Program-made: the position numbers and the translations under genes | Shown: positions 29,887 to 38,289 of the stretch, piece after piece | Layout: the number at the start of each line of letters is the position of its first letter | How positions within the stretch are numbered: position 1 is the first letter of the stretch | Origin: an uncultured Opitutaceae bacterium | GTDB lineage: Bacteria; Verrucomicrobiota; Verrucomicrobiia; Opitutales; Opitutaceae | Direction: 5' to 3' | Assembly: GCA_903891325.1 (NCBI GenBank) | Contig: CAITEC010000029.1 | Coordinates: 126,539 to 190,538 of the forward strand | Length of the DNA stretch: 64,000 nucleotides | Notes under the pieces: model-generated | Databases searched by the model: none | What the model saw: the letters and a program-made list of their open reading frames with translations, nothing else | Told to the model about the DNA's origin: nothing

Positions 29887-31110
29887 TTAGACCCTCCCGC
29901 GCAGAGCCGCGATTTCCGGGGCGTGGGAGGGACTGTCCGCGAGATTCCTCATCTCGTGCGGATCGTCCTTCAGGTTGAAATAGAGCCAGGGCGTGCCGTC
30001 CCCGTTTAGGACCAGCTTTTGCGTGGAAGTCCTGATCCCGCGCCAGGCCCGGTCGCACTGGTAGGGCAGGGCGACCACGCTGGGCATCGAGATCCGCGCG
30101 GCGGAAGTGGGCGGGAGCGGTGAGGGGGGAGGCACCGCGGTCTCACCCCGCGACCAGCCCATCGTCCACTGCGGCAAGTCGATCAGGGAAACCGGCGCCG
30201 CGGACGCCTCGCCCCTCCGGTCGCCCCCGCGCGCCGCGCGCACGATCAACGGGACCCGGACGCTCTCCTCGTGCGGCCAGCCCTTGCGGAAAAGCCCGTG
30301 CGCGCCGTGCATGTCGCCGTGGACCGACGTGAACGCGACCACGCCCTCCCGGGCTGCCTCCGTCGCAATAAGCCCGCCGATCGCCCGGTCCGTGGCCTCG
30401 ATGTGGGCGTGGTACCCTGCCAGTTCCCGCCGCGCCCGCTCCTCGACAGGACCGCCCCGGGGCACGTTGGATGCCAGGCGCAGGTCGGCGGGCCGGCGGC
30501 GCTTGATGCCCGCGGCGGGCGCGTCGTAGGGAGGGTGGGGCGCCTCAAGGCTCACCACGCAGAAGAAAGGCCGGCTCGCGCGTTTCATCCAGTCCGCCGC
30601 CCGCCGGCAGAGGACGTCGGACTGGTAGCCCTCGAAGCGCACGGGCTCGGGGAGCCGGCTGCCGTGCAGCCAGGGATTGTTGAGCTGGAAGCCGCCCTCG
30701 AACCCCTCCCAGAAGTCGAAGCCGCCGCGCTCGCCCGGCGGCACCACCATCCGCGCATGCGCCTCGCCGACCAGCGCAGCCGCGGGATCGCGCCGGGCCA
30801 GGTGCCATTTCCCGATGAAGCCGGTGGTGTAGCCCTGCCCGGCGAGCCGGTGGGCGATCGTGCGGGCGCCCGGCGGCAGGGGATCAAAGTAGTTGGTGAC
30901 GCCGTTTTCCGGCGACGGCACGCCGGTCAGGAGCGCCGCCCGGGCGAACGGACCGAAGGGATGCGGCGTGACCGCCTGCGTGAAATTGACGCTCTTGGAC
31001 GCGAAGGCGTCGATGGAGGGCGTGCGGGCGTTCGGATCCCCCGCGTGCCCGAAGGCCTGGGCGCGCCACTGCGTGGTCACGATCCAGATGATATCGGGCG
31101 GGCGGGGCAT
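29887..31110 (-). CDS. Sulfatase-fold protein lacking catalytic residues
   Basis: ATG 31110 gives 407 residues (MPRPPDIIWIVTTQWRAQAF). Alkaline-phosphatase/sulfatase fold marks are clear: TPSIDAFASKSVNFTQA, ARAALLTG, TTGFIGKWHLA, EAPHPPYDAP and EESVRVPLIVR. However, the metal Asp of TDDQ/TDQ is Thr (VTTQWR), the formylglycine Cys of CxPxR is replaced (FGPFARAALLTG), and the metal Asp of SDHGD is Val (SVHGD). It should not hydrolyse sulfate esters in the usual way. There is no signal peptide, so it is probably cytoplasmic. A pseudoenzyme or a noncanonical subfamily are the two options. Confidence 0.8.
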   Translation of the reverse strand: MPRPPDIIWIVTTQWRAQAFGHAGDPNARTPSIDAFASKSVNFTQAVTPHPFGPFARAALLTGVPSPENGVTNYFDPLPPGARTIAHRLAGQGYTTGFIGKWHLARRDPAAALVGEAHARMVVPPGERGGFDFWEGFEGGFQLNNPWLHGSRLPEPVRFEGYQSDVLCRRAADWMKRASRPFFCVVSLEAPHPPYDAPAAGIKRRRPADLRLASNVPRGGPVEERARRELAGYHAHIEATDRAIGGLIATEAAREGVVAFTSVHGDMHGAHGLFRKGWPHEESVRVPLIVRAARGGDRRGEASAAPVSLIDLPQWTMGWSRGETAVPPPSPLPPTSAARISMPSVVALPYQCDRAWRGIRTSTQKLVLNGDGTPWLYFNLKDDPHEMRNLADSPSHAPEIAALRGRV

Positions 31111-31149
31111 CGGAAAAACATTGGACCGGATCAACGCGATGGGAAATCC

Positions 31150-31155
31150 TATACT
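31150..31155 (+). promoter_or_regulatory. Possible -10 box for the 31199 operon
   Basis: TATACT lies 43 nt before the ATG of the membrane protein gene, in the 88-bp divergent gap with the sulfatase-like gene. No convincing -35 box sits 16-18 nt upstream, so support is limited to the hexamer and its position. Confidence 0.3.
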
Positions 31156-31198
31156 TCGTGGTTTGTGCCGGCGAATGGCGGCCGGGCCGACCCTTGAC

Positions 31199-32095
31199 AT
31201 GACCGAAAAGCCGATCCCAAGCCCGTCCCTGGCGCCCATTGCCGAGCGACCCCACTGGTGGCAGTGGATCACCGTGCTCTCGCTGGACGCCCCGCTGGTG
31301 GCCGTCCTCTGGCAGTGGCAGCTGGCTCGGGTGGCCGGCGTGCAACTCCGCGCTGCGCCCATCTTCATCCTGGGGTCGTCGGTCTGGCTCGCCTATGCGG
31401 CGGACCGGTGGCTTGAGGGCTGGAGGCTGGAGCCGGACCGGGTCCGCACGCAGCGGCACCGCTTTTACCAACGGCGGCGCTGGCCGGTCGCGGTCATTTG
31501 GTTCGTGCTGATTGCTGGGGACGTGGCGACGGCGGCTTCAGCCCTTGATCGCAGGGCGCTGGCGGCCGGGTGCGCGCTCCTCCTGCTGGTCGCCGCCTAC
31601 CTGCTCTCCCACCAATTGCTGCACCGGCACCTGCCGCTCCGCCCGCCCAAGGAGGCCTGTGTCGCCCTGCTGATGGGAATGGGAGCCGCCCTCTTTGTGT
31701 TCAGCGCCCCGGGCGCGGTGATTTCCCGGCTTCCGGGGCCGCTGGCCCTCTTCATCCTGCTCTGCCTGGCCAACTGCCTCCTGATCTCTGCCTGGGAGAT
31801 TCCCGTGGACGAGGTCCACGGCCAGACGTCGCTGGTCCGCCAGTTTCCCGCAGCCGGCGCCCTGAGCCGGGTTTTCCCCTGGGCCGTGGCCGCGGCCTGC
31901 CTTCTTTTCTCCGCCTGGGCCGAGGGCCCCGCCCGGAGCGCGGCTCTCAGCGCCGCCGCGGGTTGCCTGCTCCTGGTCCTGGTTGACCGAATCGAGCGCC
32001 GGGTCGGGTGGGCGCTCGCCCGGGTCCTTTCCGACGTGGCGCTCATGACCCCCCTGATCCCGCTCTGCCGCCATCTAGCCTCGGTCGGGCGATGA
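31199..32095 (+). CDS. UbiA-like polytopic membrane protein
   Basis: ATG 31199 gives 298 residues with about eight hydrophobic segments; the ORF start at 30893 is antisense to the sulfatase-like gene. After the first helices comes YAADRWLEGWRLEPDRV, and later WEIPVDEVHGQTSLVRQ. The placement of these polar loops resembles the two Asp-rich loops of UbiA prenyltransferases, but the NDxxD motif itself is not present. Its stop overlaps the methyltransferase start (ATGA), so the two are probably coupled and act on the same membrane-associated substrate. The role is inferred only. Confidence 0.65.
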   Translation: MTEKPIPSPSLAPIAERPHWWQWITVLSLDAPLVAVLWQWQLARVAGVQLRAAPIFILGSSVWLAYAADRWLEGWRLEPDRVRTQRHRFYQRRRWPVAVIWFVLIAGDVATAASALDRRALAAGCALLLLVAAYLLSHQLLHRHLPLRPPKEACVALLMGMGAALFVFSAPGAVISRLPGPLALFILLCLANCLLISAWEIPVDEVHGQTSLVRQFPAAGALSRVFPWAVAAACLLFSAWAEGPARSAALSAAAGCLLLVLVDRIERRVGWALARVLSDVALMTPLIPLCRHLASVGR

Positions 32096-32751
32096 CGATG
32101 ATCACCGAGCCTGCCCCGAACTTCGACAGCCTGGCCCGTGCCTACCGGCTGCTCGAGGTCATCGCCTTCGGGCGGACACTCGAACGGGCGCGTTTCTGCA
32201 TGCTCGATCGGCTGGCCGGCTGCCGCGATATCCTCGTCCTTGGCGAGGGCGACGGGCGCTGCCTTGCGCGCCTTGTGTCCGCGGTGCCGGCCGCGCGGAT
32301 TCACTGCGTGGACGCCAGCGCCGCAATGCTGGACCGGGCGGCGCGGCGGATCGCCGGAACGGAGGCGGCCCGGCGCGTGACCTTCGTGCGGGCGGACGCC
32401 TTCGCCGCCGACTTTCCGCCGGCGGGCTACGACGCGGTCGTCACGCTCTTCTTTCTGGACTGCTTCCGGGCGGAGCAGGTGGCGCTCCTGGTGGAGCGTG
32501 TCGCGGCGGCCGTGAAGCCGGGCGGCCTCTGGCTATTCGCGGATTTTGCGATCCCGGCGGCGGGGCTGGCGCGAATCCGTGCCCGGCTCGTGCTTGCCGT
32601 CCTCTACGCGTTTTTCCGCTGGAGGACAGGACTGCCGGCGCGGGAACTGCCGCCGTCCGAGAAGATCCTGTGCAAGGCCGGATTCTTCCCGGTGGATGAG
32701 CGGTCCTTCAGCGGAGGCTTCATCCGCAGCGCCCTGCTGGAGAGGCGGTGA
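32092..32751 (+). CDS. Class I SAM-dependent methyltransferase
   Basis: The 219-residue protein starts at ATG 32092, overlapping the previous stop; a second ATG two codons on is possible. SAM-binding motif I is DILVLGEGDGRCLARLV, followed by IHCVDASAAMLDRAARRI (motif II acidic residue) and FADDF-like VRADAFAADFPPAGYDAVV. The C-terminal part has a hydrophobic helix (RLVLAVLYAFFRW) that may sit at the membrane. Pairing with a UbiA-like protein suggests a lipid or quinone substrate. The substrate is not identifiable. Confidence 0.88.
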   Translation: MTMITEPAPNFDSLARAYRLLEVIAFGRTLERARFCMLDRLAGCRDILVLGEGDGRCLARLVSAVPAARIHCVDASAAMLDRAARRIAGTEAARRVTFVRADAFAADFPPAGYDAVVTLFFLDCFRAEQVALLVERVAAAVKPGGLWLFADFAIPAAGLARIRARLVLAVLYAFFRWRTGLPARELPPSEKILCKAGFFPVDERSFSGGFIRSALLERR

Positions 32752-32773
32752 GGGATTGCCCGTCCTGCGGCCC

Positions 32774-32807
32774 CCGAAATTGCATCGACCCGTCCGCCGA
32801 ATTTCGG
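32774..32807. promoter_or_regulatory. Hairpin between methyltransferase and PhyH genes
   Basis: CCGAAATT (32774-32781) and AATTTCGG (32800-32807) are perfectly complementary around an 18-nt loop. The site is 22 nt after the methyltransferase stop and 28 nt before the next ATG. It could be a weak terminator or regulatory hairpin; there is no T-run. Confidence 0.3.
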
Positions 32808-32835
32808 CAATTCTCACCCCGTCTCCCCGACCACG

Positions 32836-33753
32836 ATGCCCGTCTCCACCTCACTGTCCTGCTTTGGCTGCGAGCTTGACGCGTCGCCCGGCGCCTTTGG
32901 TCATGTGCGGGAGTCGGCCGACTGCCTGGGTTCGCCCGCCGAGCTCCGTCGCCGCCTCGAGGAGGACGGCTACCTTTACGTCCCGGGATTCCTCGACAGG
33001 GACCTGATTCACGCCGCACGCGCCTCGGTCTGCGAGCGCCTGGCGGCCGAGGGTGCGCTCGACCCGGCCTATCCGGTGATCGAGGGGATGAGCCATCCGG
33101 ACAAGGTCACCAATTTCAATGCCGCACTCGCCCGCCGAAACGCGGAGGTCTCCCGCGTCGTCTACGGCCCGGAGATCCTCGGGTTTTACGAGACGCTCTT
33201 TGGCGAGCCGGTCCGCCATTTCGACTACACGTGGTTCCGCGCGCTGAGCCGGGGGCAGGGTTCCCCGCCGCACTGCGACCTGGTATACATGGGCCGCGGC
33301 ACCCATGAGCTCCTCACCTGCTGGATTCCCTACGGGGATGTCCCGCTGGAGATGGGCGGGCTCATGCTCCTGGAGGGGTCCCACCGCCAGTCCGAGCGGA
33401 TCAAGCGCTACCTTGAGGTCGATGTGGACGCCTATTGCGAAAACAAGCCCAAGCAGGTCGACAAGGTCGTCAACCGCCTGGGCTGGAGCCACCCGGGATT
33501 CCTCAGCAAGAACCCGGCGACCCTTCGCGAGAAGCTGGGCGGACGCTGGCTCACGGCCCGCGACTGGAAGGCGGGCGACTTCATCACCTTTGGGATGACG
33601 GTTGTCCACGCCGGCCTGGACAACCACACCTCGCGCGTCCGCCTCTCCTCCGACACCCGCTACCAGCGCGCCAGCCAGCCCGCCGACGAGCGCTGGATCG
33701 GCGAGGACCCGATCGCAAACACCCTCGCCGGCAAGCGCGGACGGGTATGCTGA
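32836..33753 (+). CDS. Phytanoyl-CoA dioxygenase (PhyH) family protein
   Basis: The 305-residue protein is a non-haem Fe(II)/2-oxoglutarate oxygenase. The iron triad is visible as His-x-Asp in SPPHCDLVYMG and the distal His in TVVHAGLDNHTSRVRLS, with Arg-Val-Arg to bind 2-oxoglutarate. The N-terminal ELRRRLEEDGYLYVPGFLD is the typical start of the fold. The family hydroxylates diverse small molecules, and the substrate cannot be told. It may be separate from the methyltransferase, as a hairpin lies in the 84-bp gap. Confidence 0.88.
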   Translation: MPVSTSLSCFGCELDASPGAFGHVRESADCLGSPAELRRRLEEDGYLYVPGFLDRDLIHAARASVCERLAAEGALDPAYPVIEGMSHPDKVTNFNAALARRNAEVSRVVYGPEILGFYETLFGEPVRHFDYTWFRALSRGQGSPPHCDLVYMGRGTHELLTCWIPYGDVPLEMGGLMLLEGSHRQSERIKRYLEVDVDAYCENKPKQVDKVVNRLGWSHPGFLSKNPATLREKLGGRWLTARDWKAGDFITFGMTVVHAGLDNHTSRVRLSSDTRYQRASQPADERWIGEDPIANTLAGKRGRVC

Positions 33754-33798
33754 GAAGTCAACGCCGAGGCAAAAATAATCCTTGCCGTCTTATCCGTA

Positions 33799-33811
33799 CT
33801 AGTACAACTAG
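33799..33811. promoter_or_regulatory. Putative operator for the second GntR cassette
   Basis: CTAGT-ACA-ACTAG is a perfect 5-bp-arm palindrome ending 6 nt before the GTG start at 33818. TACAAC within it could be a -10 box, with TTGCCG (33782-33787) as -35 at a short 15-nt spacing. Transcription would then start within a few bases of the GTG, giving a nearly leaderless mRNA. The arrangement mirrors the site upstream of the first GntR gene. Confidence 0.5.
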
Positions 33812-33817
33812 GACGGC

Positions 33818-34207
33818 GTGCTGCCTTTCACCGTTGAACTCAAGCCGGGGATTCCGATCGCGAACCAGATCCTGTACGCGGTGAAGAAGGCGGTTGTGTC
33901 GGGGCAGATGGCGGCGGGGACTCGATTCCCGTCGGTCCGGCAGCTCAGCCAGGAGCTCCGGATCAATCCGAACACGGCGCACAAGATCGCGATGCAGCTC
34001 GTCGCCGAGGGCGTGCTCACGACCACGCCGGGTGTGGGCAGCGTCGTCGCCGAGCACCGGCCCGCGGAGCCCCGGGAGCGGGCGGAGCTGCTTGGTGGCA
34101 CCGTCGAGCAACTCGTGGTCGAGGCGAAGAACCTCGGCGTGCCGCTCGAGGACGTGCAGTCGAGCGTCGACGCCCACTGGCGCAGGCTGGGCGGGGATTC
34201 GAAATAG
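33818..34207 (+). CDS. GntR-family regulator, YtrA subfamily
   Basis: The 129-residue protein starts at GTG 33818 (MLPFTVELKPGIPIANQILY). The winged HTH shows FPSVRQLSQELRINPNTAHK and the wing GVLTTTPGVGSVVAEH. The short C-terminal helix region (AELLGGTVEQLVVEAKNLGV) is of YtrA type. It precedes an ABC ATPase by 9 nt and a permease fusion, so it is probably an autoregulated repressor of this exporter. It is a paralogue of the 13001-13384 gene in role and size. Confidence 0.92.
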   Translation: MLPFTVELKPGIPIANQILYAVKKAVVSGQMAAGTRFPSVRQLSQELRINPNTAHKIAMQLVAEGVLTTTPGVGSVVAEHRPAEPRERAELLGGTVEQLVVEAKNLGVPLEDVQSSVDAHWRRLGGDSK

Positions 34208-34216
34208 GTCTTTCCA

Positions 34217-35131
34217 ATGAACATCATCGAAACCAAGCAACTGTCCCGGCGGTACGGCCGAACCGAGGCCCTCAACGGCCTCGACCTGGCCGTGCCCGAG
34301 GGAAGCATGTTCGGCCTCCTCGGGCCGAATGGCGCCGGCAAGACCACGACGATCAAGCTGCTCATGAACCTGCTGGCGCCCACGTCGGGCACCGCCCGCG
34401 TCCTGGGAGTTGATTCCCGGAAGCTGGGCCCCGCGGAGATGGCGGCGATCGGCTACGTTTCCGAGAACCAGCAGCTCCCCGTCTGGATGACGGTGGAGGG
34501 CTTCATCGGCTATTGCCGACCGCTCTACCCGACCTGGGATCTCGCCCTCGAGGGGACACTGCTCGATCAGTTCGAGCTTCCCCTGGATCGGAAGCTCAAG
34601 CACCTCTCCCGCGGAATGCTGATGAAGGCGGCGCTCCTCGTCTCGATGGCCTACCGGCCGCGGCTGCTGGTGCTCGACGAGCCGTTCAGCGGGCTCGATC
34701 CGCTCACGCGCGACGAGTTTGTCCGGGGCCTGCTTGAAGTCTCCACTGTTGGCGAATGGACGATCCTCGTTTCCTCGCACGACATCGAGGAGATCGAGCG
34801 GCTCTGCGACTGGATCGGCGTGATCGACTCAGGAAGGCTCCAGTCCGCGGAGGCGACCGACTCTCTCCTGGAGCGACACCGGCGGGTTGAGGTTGCCGGT
34901 TTACCCCCTTCCGGCGGCACCCGGGTCATGCCTGGCTCCTGGATTGATCGCGAGGAGTCGGCCGGGCTCGTGCGCTTCGTGGACAGCGGCTATGCCGGCG
35001 AGGATGCCGAGCGGCTCTACCGTGAGACATTTCCCGGCGGCGCCGTGTCGGTGCGCCCGATGGCGCTTCGGGAGATATTCATCGCGCAGGCACGCGCCCA
35101 GCGGGCAATCCGGAAGGGAGCGGCAGCATGA
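34217..35131 (+). CDS. ABC transporter ATP-binding protein
   Basis: This is a 304-residue exporter ATPase with Walker A GPNGAGKTTTIKLL, the signature LSRGMLMKAALLVSM (LSRGM, a divergent form), Walker B LLVLDEPFSGLD and the H-loop SSHDIEEIERL. A C-terminal extension of about 90 residues follows. It overlaps the permease gene (ATGA at 35128). Together with the GntR gene it forms a cassette parallel to 11309-13384. Confidence 0.92.
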   Translation: MNIIETKQLSRRYGRTEALNGLDLAVPEGSMFGLLGPNGAGKTTTIKLLMNLLAPTSGTARVLGVDSRKLGPAEMAAIGYVSENQQLPVWMTVEGFIGYCRPLYPTWDLALEGTLLDQFELPLDRKLKHLSRGMLMKAALLVSMAYRPRLLVLDEPFSGLDPLTRDEFVRGLLEVSTVGEWTILVSSHDIEEIERLCDWIGVIDSGRLQSAEATDSLLERHRRVEVAGLPPSGGTRVMPGSWIDREESAGLVRFVDSGYAGEDAERLYRETFPGGAVSVRPMALREIFIAQARAQRAIRKGAAA

Positions 35132-36798
35132 GCGCGTTTCTTCACCACTTCCGGAAGGATTGCCGGCGGATGTCACTTCCCTTTGCGCTGCTTCTCCTTT
35201 GCCTGGCTCTCCTGCTTGCGCGGGACTTCGTCGCCCTGGATCACACCACGGGCAATCTTGGGCCGTTGATTGAGATCGCGAAGCTTTCAACCAGCATCAT
35301 TTACCAGATCGTGACGCTTATCCTGGCAGTGGGGGTCATCCTTGAGGACCCTCCGAAGGGCACGACGGCCTTTTGGCTGACCCGGCCGCACTCGAGACGG
35401 GTCATCGCGATGGAGAAGCTGTGCTTCCTGGCGGTGGTCATCCTGATCCCCGTGCTGGTGAACCTCGTGGTTATTGCCTGCTGCGGGGCCGGGCCGCGCA
35501 TTCTCGCGGTGGCCGCCGCCAGCGGTATCGTGGACCGCACCCCGGTGGTCCTGGCGTTGGCCGCGATCGCAATAACCGCTGAGACATTCGGGCAGTTTGC
35601 GATAACGGGGATATTGATCCTCATCGGCACGGGGATTGCCACCGGGATCACGGTTGCGCTGATCAAGATGCACAGTCTCCACACTGCGGGGGTGACAGTG
35701 GGGACATCATCCGCCCACCTGGAATCCTCGCGAATTCTGGTGGTGCAGGTGGCGGTCGCGGTGCTCTCCGGGCTGATTGTTGTCTGGCGCTACCTTTGCC
35801 GGCATGGGCGCTTGTCGGTGGCCGTGGTTTCAGCGGCCGCGTTTGCCTCGATGCTGACGGCGGTCTACTGGCCCTGGGATTTCCTTTCCCGAGCAGCGGA
35901 CCCTATTCCACAAGTGAACGATGTTGCGGGGCGATTTTCCTATCATCCCAGACTCAGGCCGTCGGCAGGGGGCACCGACCTGCTGGAAGGGAACATGCCT
36001 TCTATTTCCCTGCCTAGCGGGGAGGTTGTGGTCCCGGAAGACGCAACCAACGTCACCGTGACGTGGCCAAGCGGGGAATCGATCCCGGAAGCGGGGCACT
36101 TCCTGCTGAGCCCGTCGAGGGGAGACCGATGGGAAATTGGAGCGGTGATTGCTGCAGTGGCGCCCGCGACGATCCTCAATTTGCCTCATGCCGTCGCCAG
36201 GCGGGGCGCGAGCCTGACGATACCCGTCCGTGGTCGGGTGCGCGACCGGCTCGAAGGTGAGCGCGGCAAGCTTTCCGGTACGGTCTATGCGGCCATTGAT
36301 CGCCTGGAATTTTCCGGCGGCCTCCCGCTCTCGGTCGGATCCAGGGCTTCGTGGGGAATTCGTCAGGTCCGGGTTGACTCTATCGAGGCGAGCGCAACAG
36401 GCGCATCGGCCGTGGTCAGGGTCGCACTGAGTGAGGGGTTTTATCCGTCAAACCTGGCCAATGCGATTGACCGGAGCGGGCGGATTTTTCCGACCAATTT
36501 CGGTAGTGGATACCGCTTCCTCGGAGCAGCGGATTCAAACGGCGTATTTGTCCTGGTGAATGGGCGCCGAAATGAGGCGCTGTTGGCATCGATCCTTCCC
36601 GGCGAGGGGCAGCGGCCCGACATCGACGATGTCGCTGGCTACGCGATGACCAGGAGAAACCTTGAGTTCGTTGGCCCGGGAATCGATCAGGCCTGGCTGG
36701 AGGGAGCCACGTTGGTTCGATATCGGTTGATCGAGGTCGGCCGGACGACCGGCACTTTTGAGGCGGACGATGTCGGGCTGGGCCAGCCGGAATTCTAG
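35128..36798 (+). CDS. ABC permease with a large extracytoplasmic C-terminal domain
   Basis: The 556-residue protein has an N-terminal permease part of six or seven helices (for example LPFALLLLCLALLLARDFVA, LCFLAVVILIPVLVNLVVIA), ending near residue 255. A beta-rich region of about 300 residues (SYHPRLRPSAGGTDLLEGNM onwards) follows and has no visible relative here. The first cassette's permease lacks this domain. The final codons and TAG stop (36785-36798) lie within a dispersed palindromic repeat, so the 3' end may have been shaped by insertion. Confidence 0.78.
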   Translation: MSAFLHHFRKDCRRMSLPFALLLLCLALLLARDFVALDHTTGNLGPLIEIAKLSTSIIYQIVTLILAVGVILEDPPKGTTAFWLTRPHSRRVIAMEKLCFLAVVILIPVLVNLVVIACCGAGPRILAVAAASGIVDRTPVVLALAAIAITAETFGQFAITGILILIGTGIATGITVALIKMHSLHTAGVTVGTSSAHLESSRILVVQVAVAVLSGLIVVWRYLCRHGRLSVAVVSAAAFASMLTAVYWPWDFLSRAADPIPQVNDVAGRFSYHPRLRPSAGGTDLLEGNMPSISLPSGEVVVPEDATNVTVTWPSGESIPEAGHFLLSPSRGDRWEIGAVIAAVAPATILNLPHAVARRGASLTIPVRGRVRDRLEGERGKLSGTVYAAIDRLEFSGGLPLSVGSRASWGIRQVRVDSIEASATGASAVVRVALSEGFYPSNLANAIDRSGRIFPTNFGSGYRFLGAADSNGVFVLVNGRRNEALLASILPGEGQRPDIDDVAGYAMTRRNLEFVGPGIDQAWLEGATLVRYRLIEVGRTTGTFEADDVGLGQPEF

Positions 36799-36840
36799 AC
36801 CCCGGAACCGGCCTCTAGGAGGCCGGCTACATCCGATCCG
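36785..36840. repeat. Dispersed palindromic repeat, copy 2 (overlaps gene end)
   Basis: AGCCGG-AATT-CTAGACCCCGG matches copies 1 and 3 except that GGTC is replaced by AATT. The right half with AGGAGGCCGGCTACAT is intact. The left half encodes the last residues (QPEF) and the TAG stop of the permease gene. The substituted bases break the first hairpin. Confidence 0.8.
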
Positions 36841-36854
36841 GCCTTGGCCCGAAA

Positions 36855-36882
36855 TTTCAGGTTTCAGGTCTCAGGTTTCAGG
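36855..36882. repeat. Tandem heptamer repeat
   Basis: Four tandem 7-bp units, TTTCAGG, TTTCAGG, TCTCAGG, TTTCAGG, lie between the repeat copy 2 and the convergent coiled-coil gene. The composition is AT-rich compared with the surroundings. No function is evident. Confidence 0.75.
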
Positions 36883-36891
36883 TTTCTGCAG

Positions 36892-38289
36892 CTACTGCAG
36901 GTCGTCGGGCATCGACTTGATCCGGCTGCCGAGGTCGTCGAGGATCTGGCCGGTTTGCTCGGATGCGGTGCTGTCGCCGGTCCGGATTGAGCGCGCGGGC
37001 GAGAAATCCTTGATCAGGGCGCAGTAGTCATTGTTCACCATGATCCCGAGCAGTTCCCCCGCGTGGCTGAAGACCAGGTCGCCGGTCGACGGGGCGAAGT
37101 CCCCGAAGAGCCGCTTGAAGAAACGGTTGTCCACGCGGACGTACCCGGGCCTGTCGGCATCCAGCTTGAAGCCGACTTCCCCGTAGCCCTTGCCGCCGCC
37201 GCTGATCAGGACCGCATCGGCGAACCGGAAGGGGTTGAGCGCGAGCGGGTACACCTTCACCCCGAGCGCGGCCACCTGGCTCGCCTCGACCGGAAGCACG
37301 ACCACGCGGGGATCCACCCCGAGGAATTCAAGCTGCGAGCCCTCGGTGTGGTAGAACGGCGGCTTGTCGAAACGGATCCCGATCTTCGACCAGTCGTAGG
37401 CGTCGGGCCCGAAGGAAAACGTGGTCTCGTCGATATGGACGAGGGCGTAGACCCGGTTCCCGTCCGTCGTGAAGATGACCGAGGCCTCCTTCGATTTGTC
37501 CACCGCTCCGAAGAAACCCCGGCGCGTGGTTGAAAACGTCGTCTGGACGCGGTTGGCGAGAAAATCGCTGAACAGGACGTTGATGTTGATCGGCCGATTG
37601 TCGCGGATCTCCTTGGTGAGCTCGCCCGAGTTCTGGGCGAGCTGGCCCACCCCCTGCGCGAGCTGGGCGGTGGTCGCCTGGACCTTCAGGCGTTCCGTGC
37701 GCTCGGTCTGGACCTGGGTCTGGAGCTGGGCGGCCTGCTGCTGCAGGTGCTGCTTCTCGTTTTCATCGACGACTACGGCCATCGTGAGCCCCTCGATCTC
37801 CTTCCGGGCGTTCGCGTCCTGCGCCTCGAGCGCCGCATAGGCATGCTTCTGGCGCTCCGCCTCGGCGTTCTTCTCGTCGAGCTCCCGCTCGAGCTGGGCG
37901 ATCTCGTCCTTGGTGAGGGTCTGCTCCTGGTGCGCCGCGGCGACCTGCTCGCCGAGTTGCGCGGCCGCCGCCTGGGTCGCGTCCAGCCTGGACGCGAGCT
38001 TCTCCCGCTCGGCCTGCGCCGCCGAAAGGCTCTGCTCCCGGGAGGCGATCGCGGCGTCCGCCGAGGAGAGCTTCCGGGCGAGATCCTCGCGGTTGGTCTG
38101 CTCGTCGGCGAGCGCGTCGCGCATGGTCGCAACCAGGTCCTGGTCCCGGCTCGACGCGGGCGCATTTGCCGCCACCTGTGCGACCGGGGGACGGCTCGGC
38201 CGCACCGGCTCCGAGTTCTCCCAACGCGTGAGCGCGATCAGGTTGAGGAACAGGAAGTCGACGATGATCAGTAGAAGGGTCTTATTCAT
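36892..38289 (-). CDS. Membrane-anchored coiled-coil protein with trypsin-like domain
   Basis: The 465-residue protein begins with a membrane helix (MNKTLLLIIVDFLFLNLIAL), then a coiled coil at about 50-230 rich in Glu/Gln/Ala/Lys. The C-terminal 220 residues resemble an HtrA/trypsin fold: His285 in VYALVHIDE, Asp326 in GVDPRVVVLPVE and Ser401 in APSTGDLVFSHAGELLGI lie at the expected order and spacing. Activity is uncertain, since GNSGGP is not kept. Its start directly follows the stop of the membrane partner (38290), so the two form a pair. Confidence 0.7.
   Translation of the reverse strand: MNKTLLLIIVDFLFLNLIALTRWENSEPVRPSRPPVAQVAANAPASSRDQDLVATMRDALADEQTNREDLARKLSSADAAIASREQSLSAAQAEREKLASRLDATQAAAAQLGEQVAAAHQEQTLTKDEIAQLERELDEKNAEAERQKHAYAALEAQDANARKEIEGLTMAVVVDENEKQHLQQQAAQLQTQVQTERTERLKVQATTAQLAQGVGQLAQNSGELTKEIRDNRPININVLFSDFLANRVQTTFSTTRRGFFGAVDKSKEASVIFTTDGNRVYALVHIDETTFSFGPDAYDWSKIGIRFDKPPFYHTEGSQLEFLGVDPRVVVLPVEASQVAALGVKVYPLALNPFRFADAVLISGGGKGYGEVGFKLDADRPGYVRVDNRFFKRLFGDFAPSTGDLVFSHAGELLGIMVNNDYCALIKDFSPARSIRTGDSTASEQTGQILDDLGSRIKSMPDDLQ

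Noticed and set aside
36855-36882. CRISPR-like tandem array
   Set aside because: The units are 7 bp with no spacers; a simple tandem repeat.
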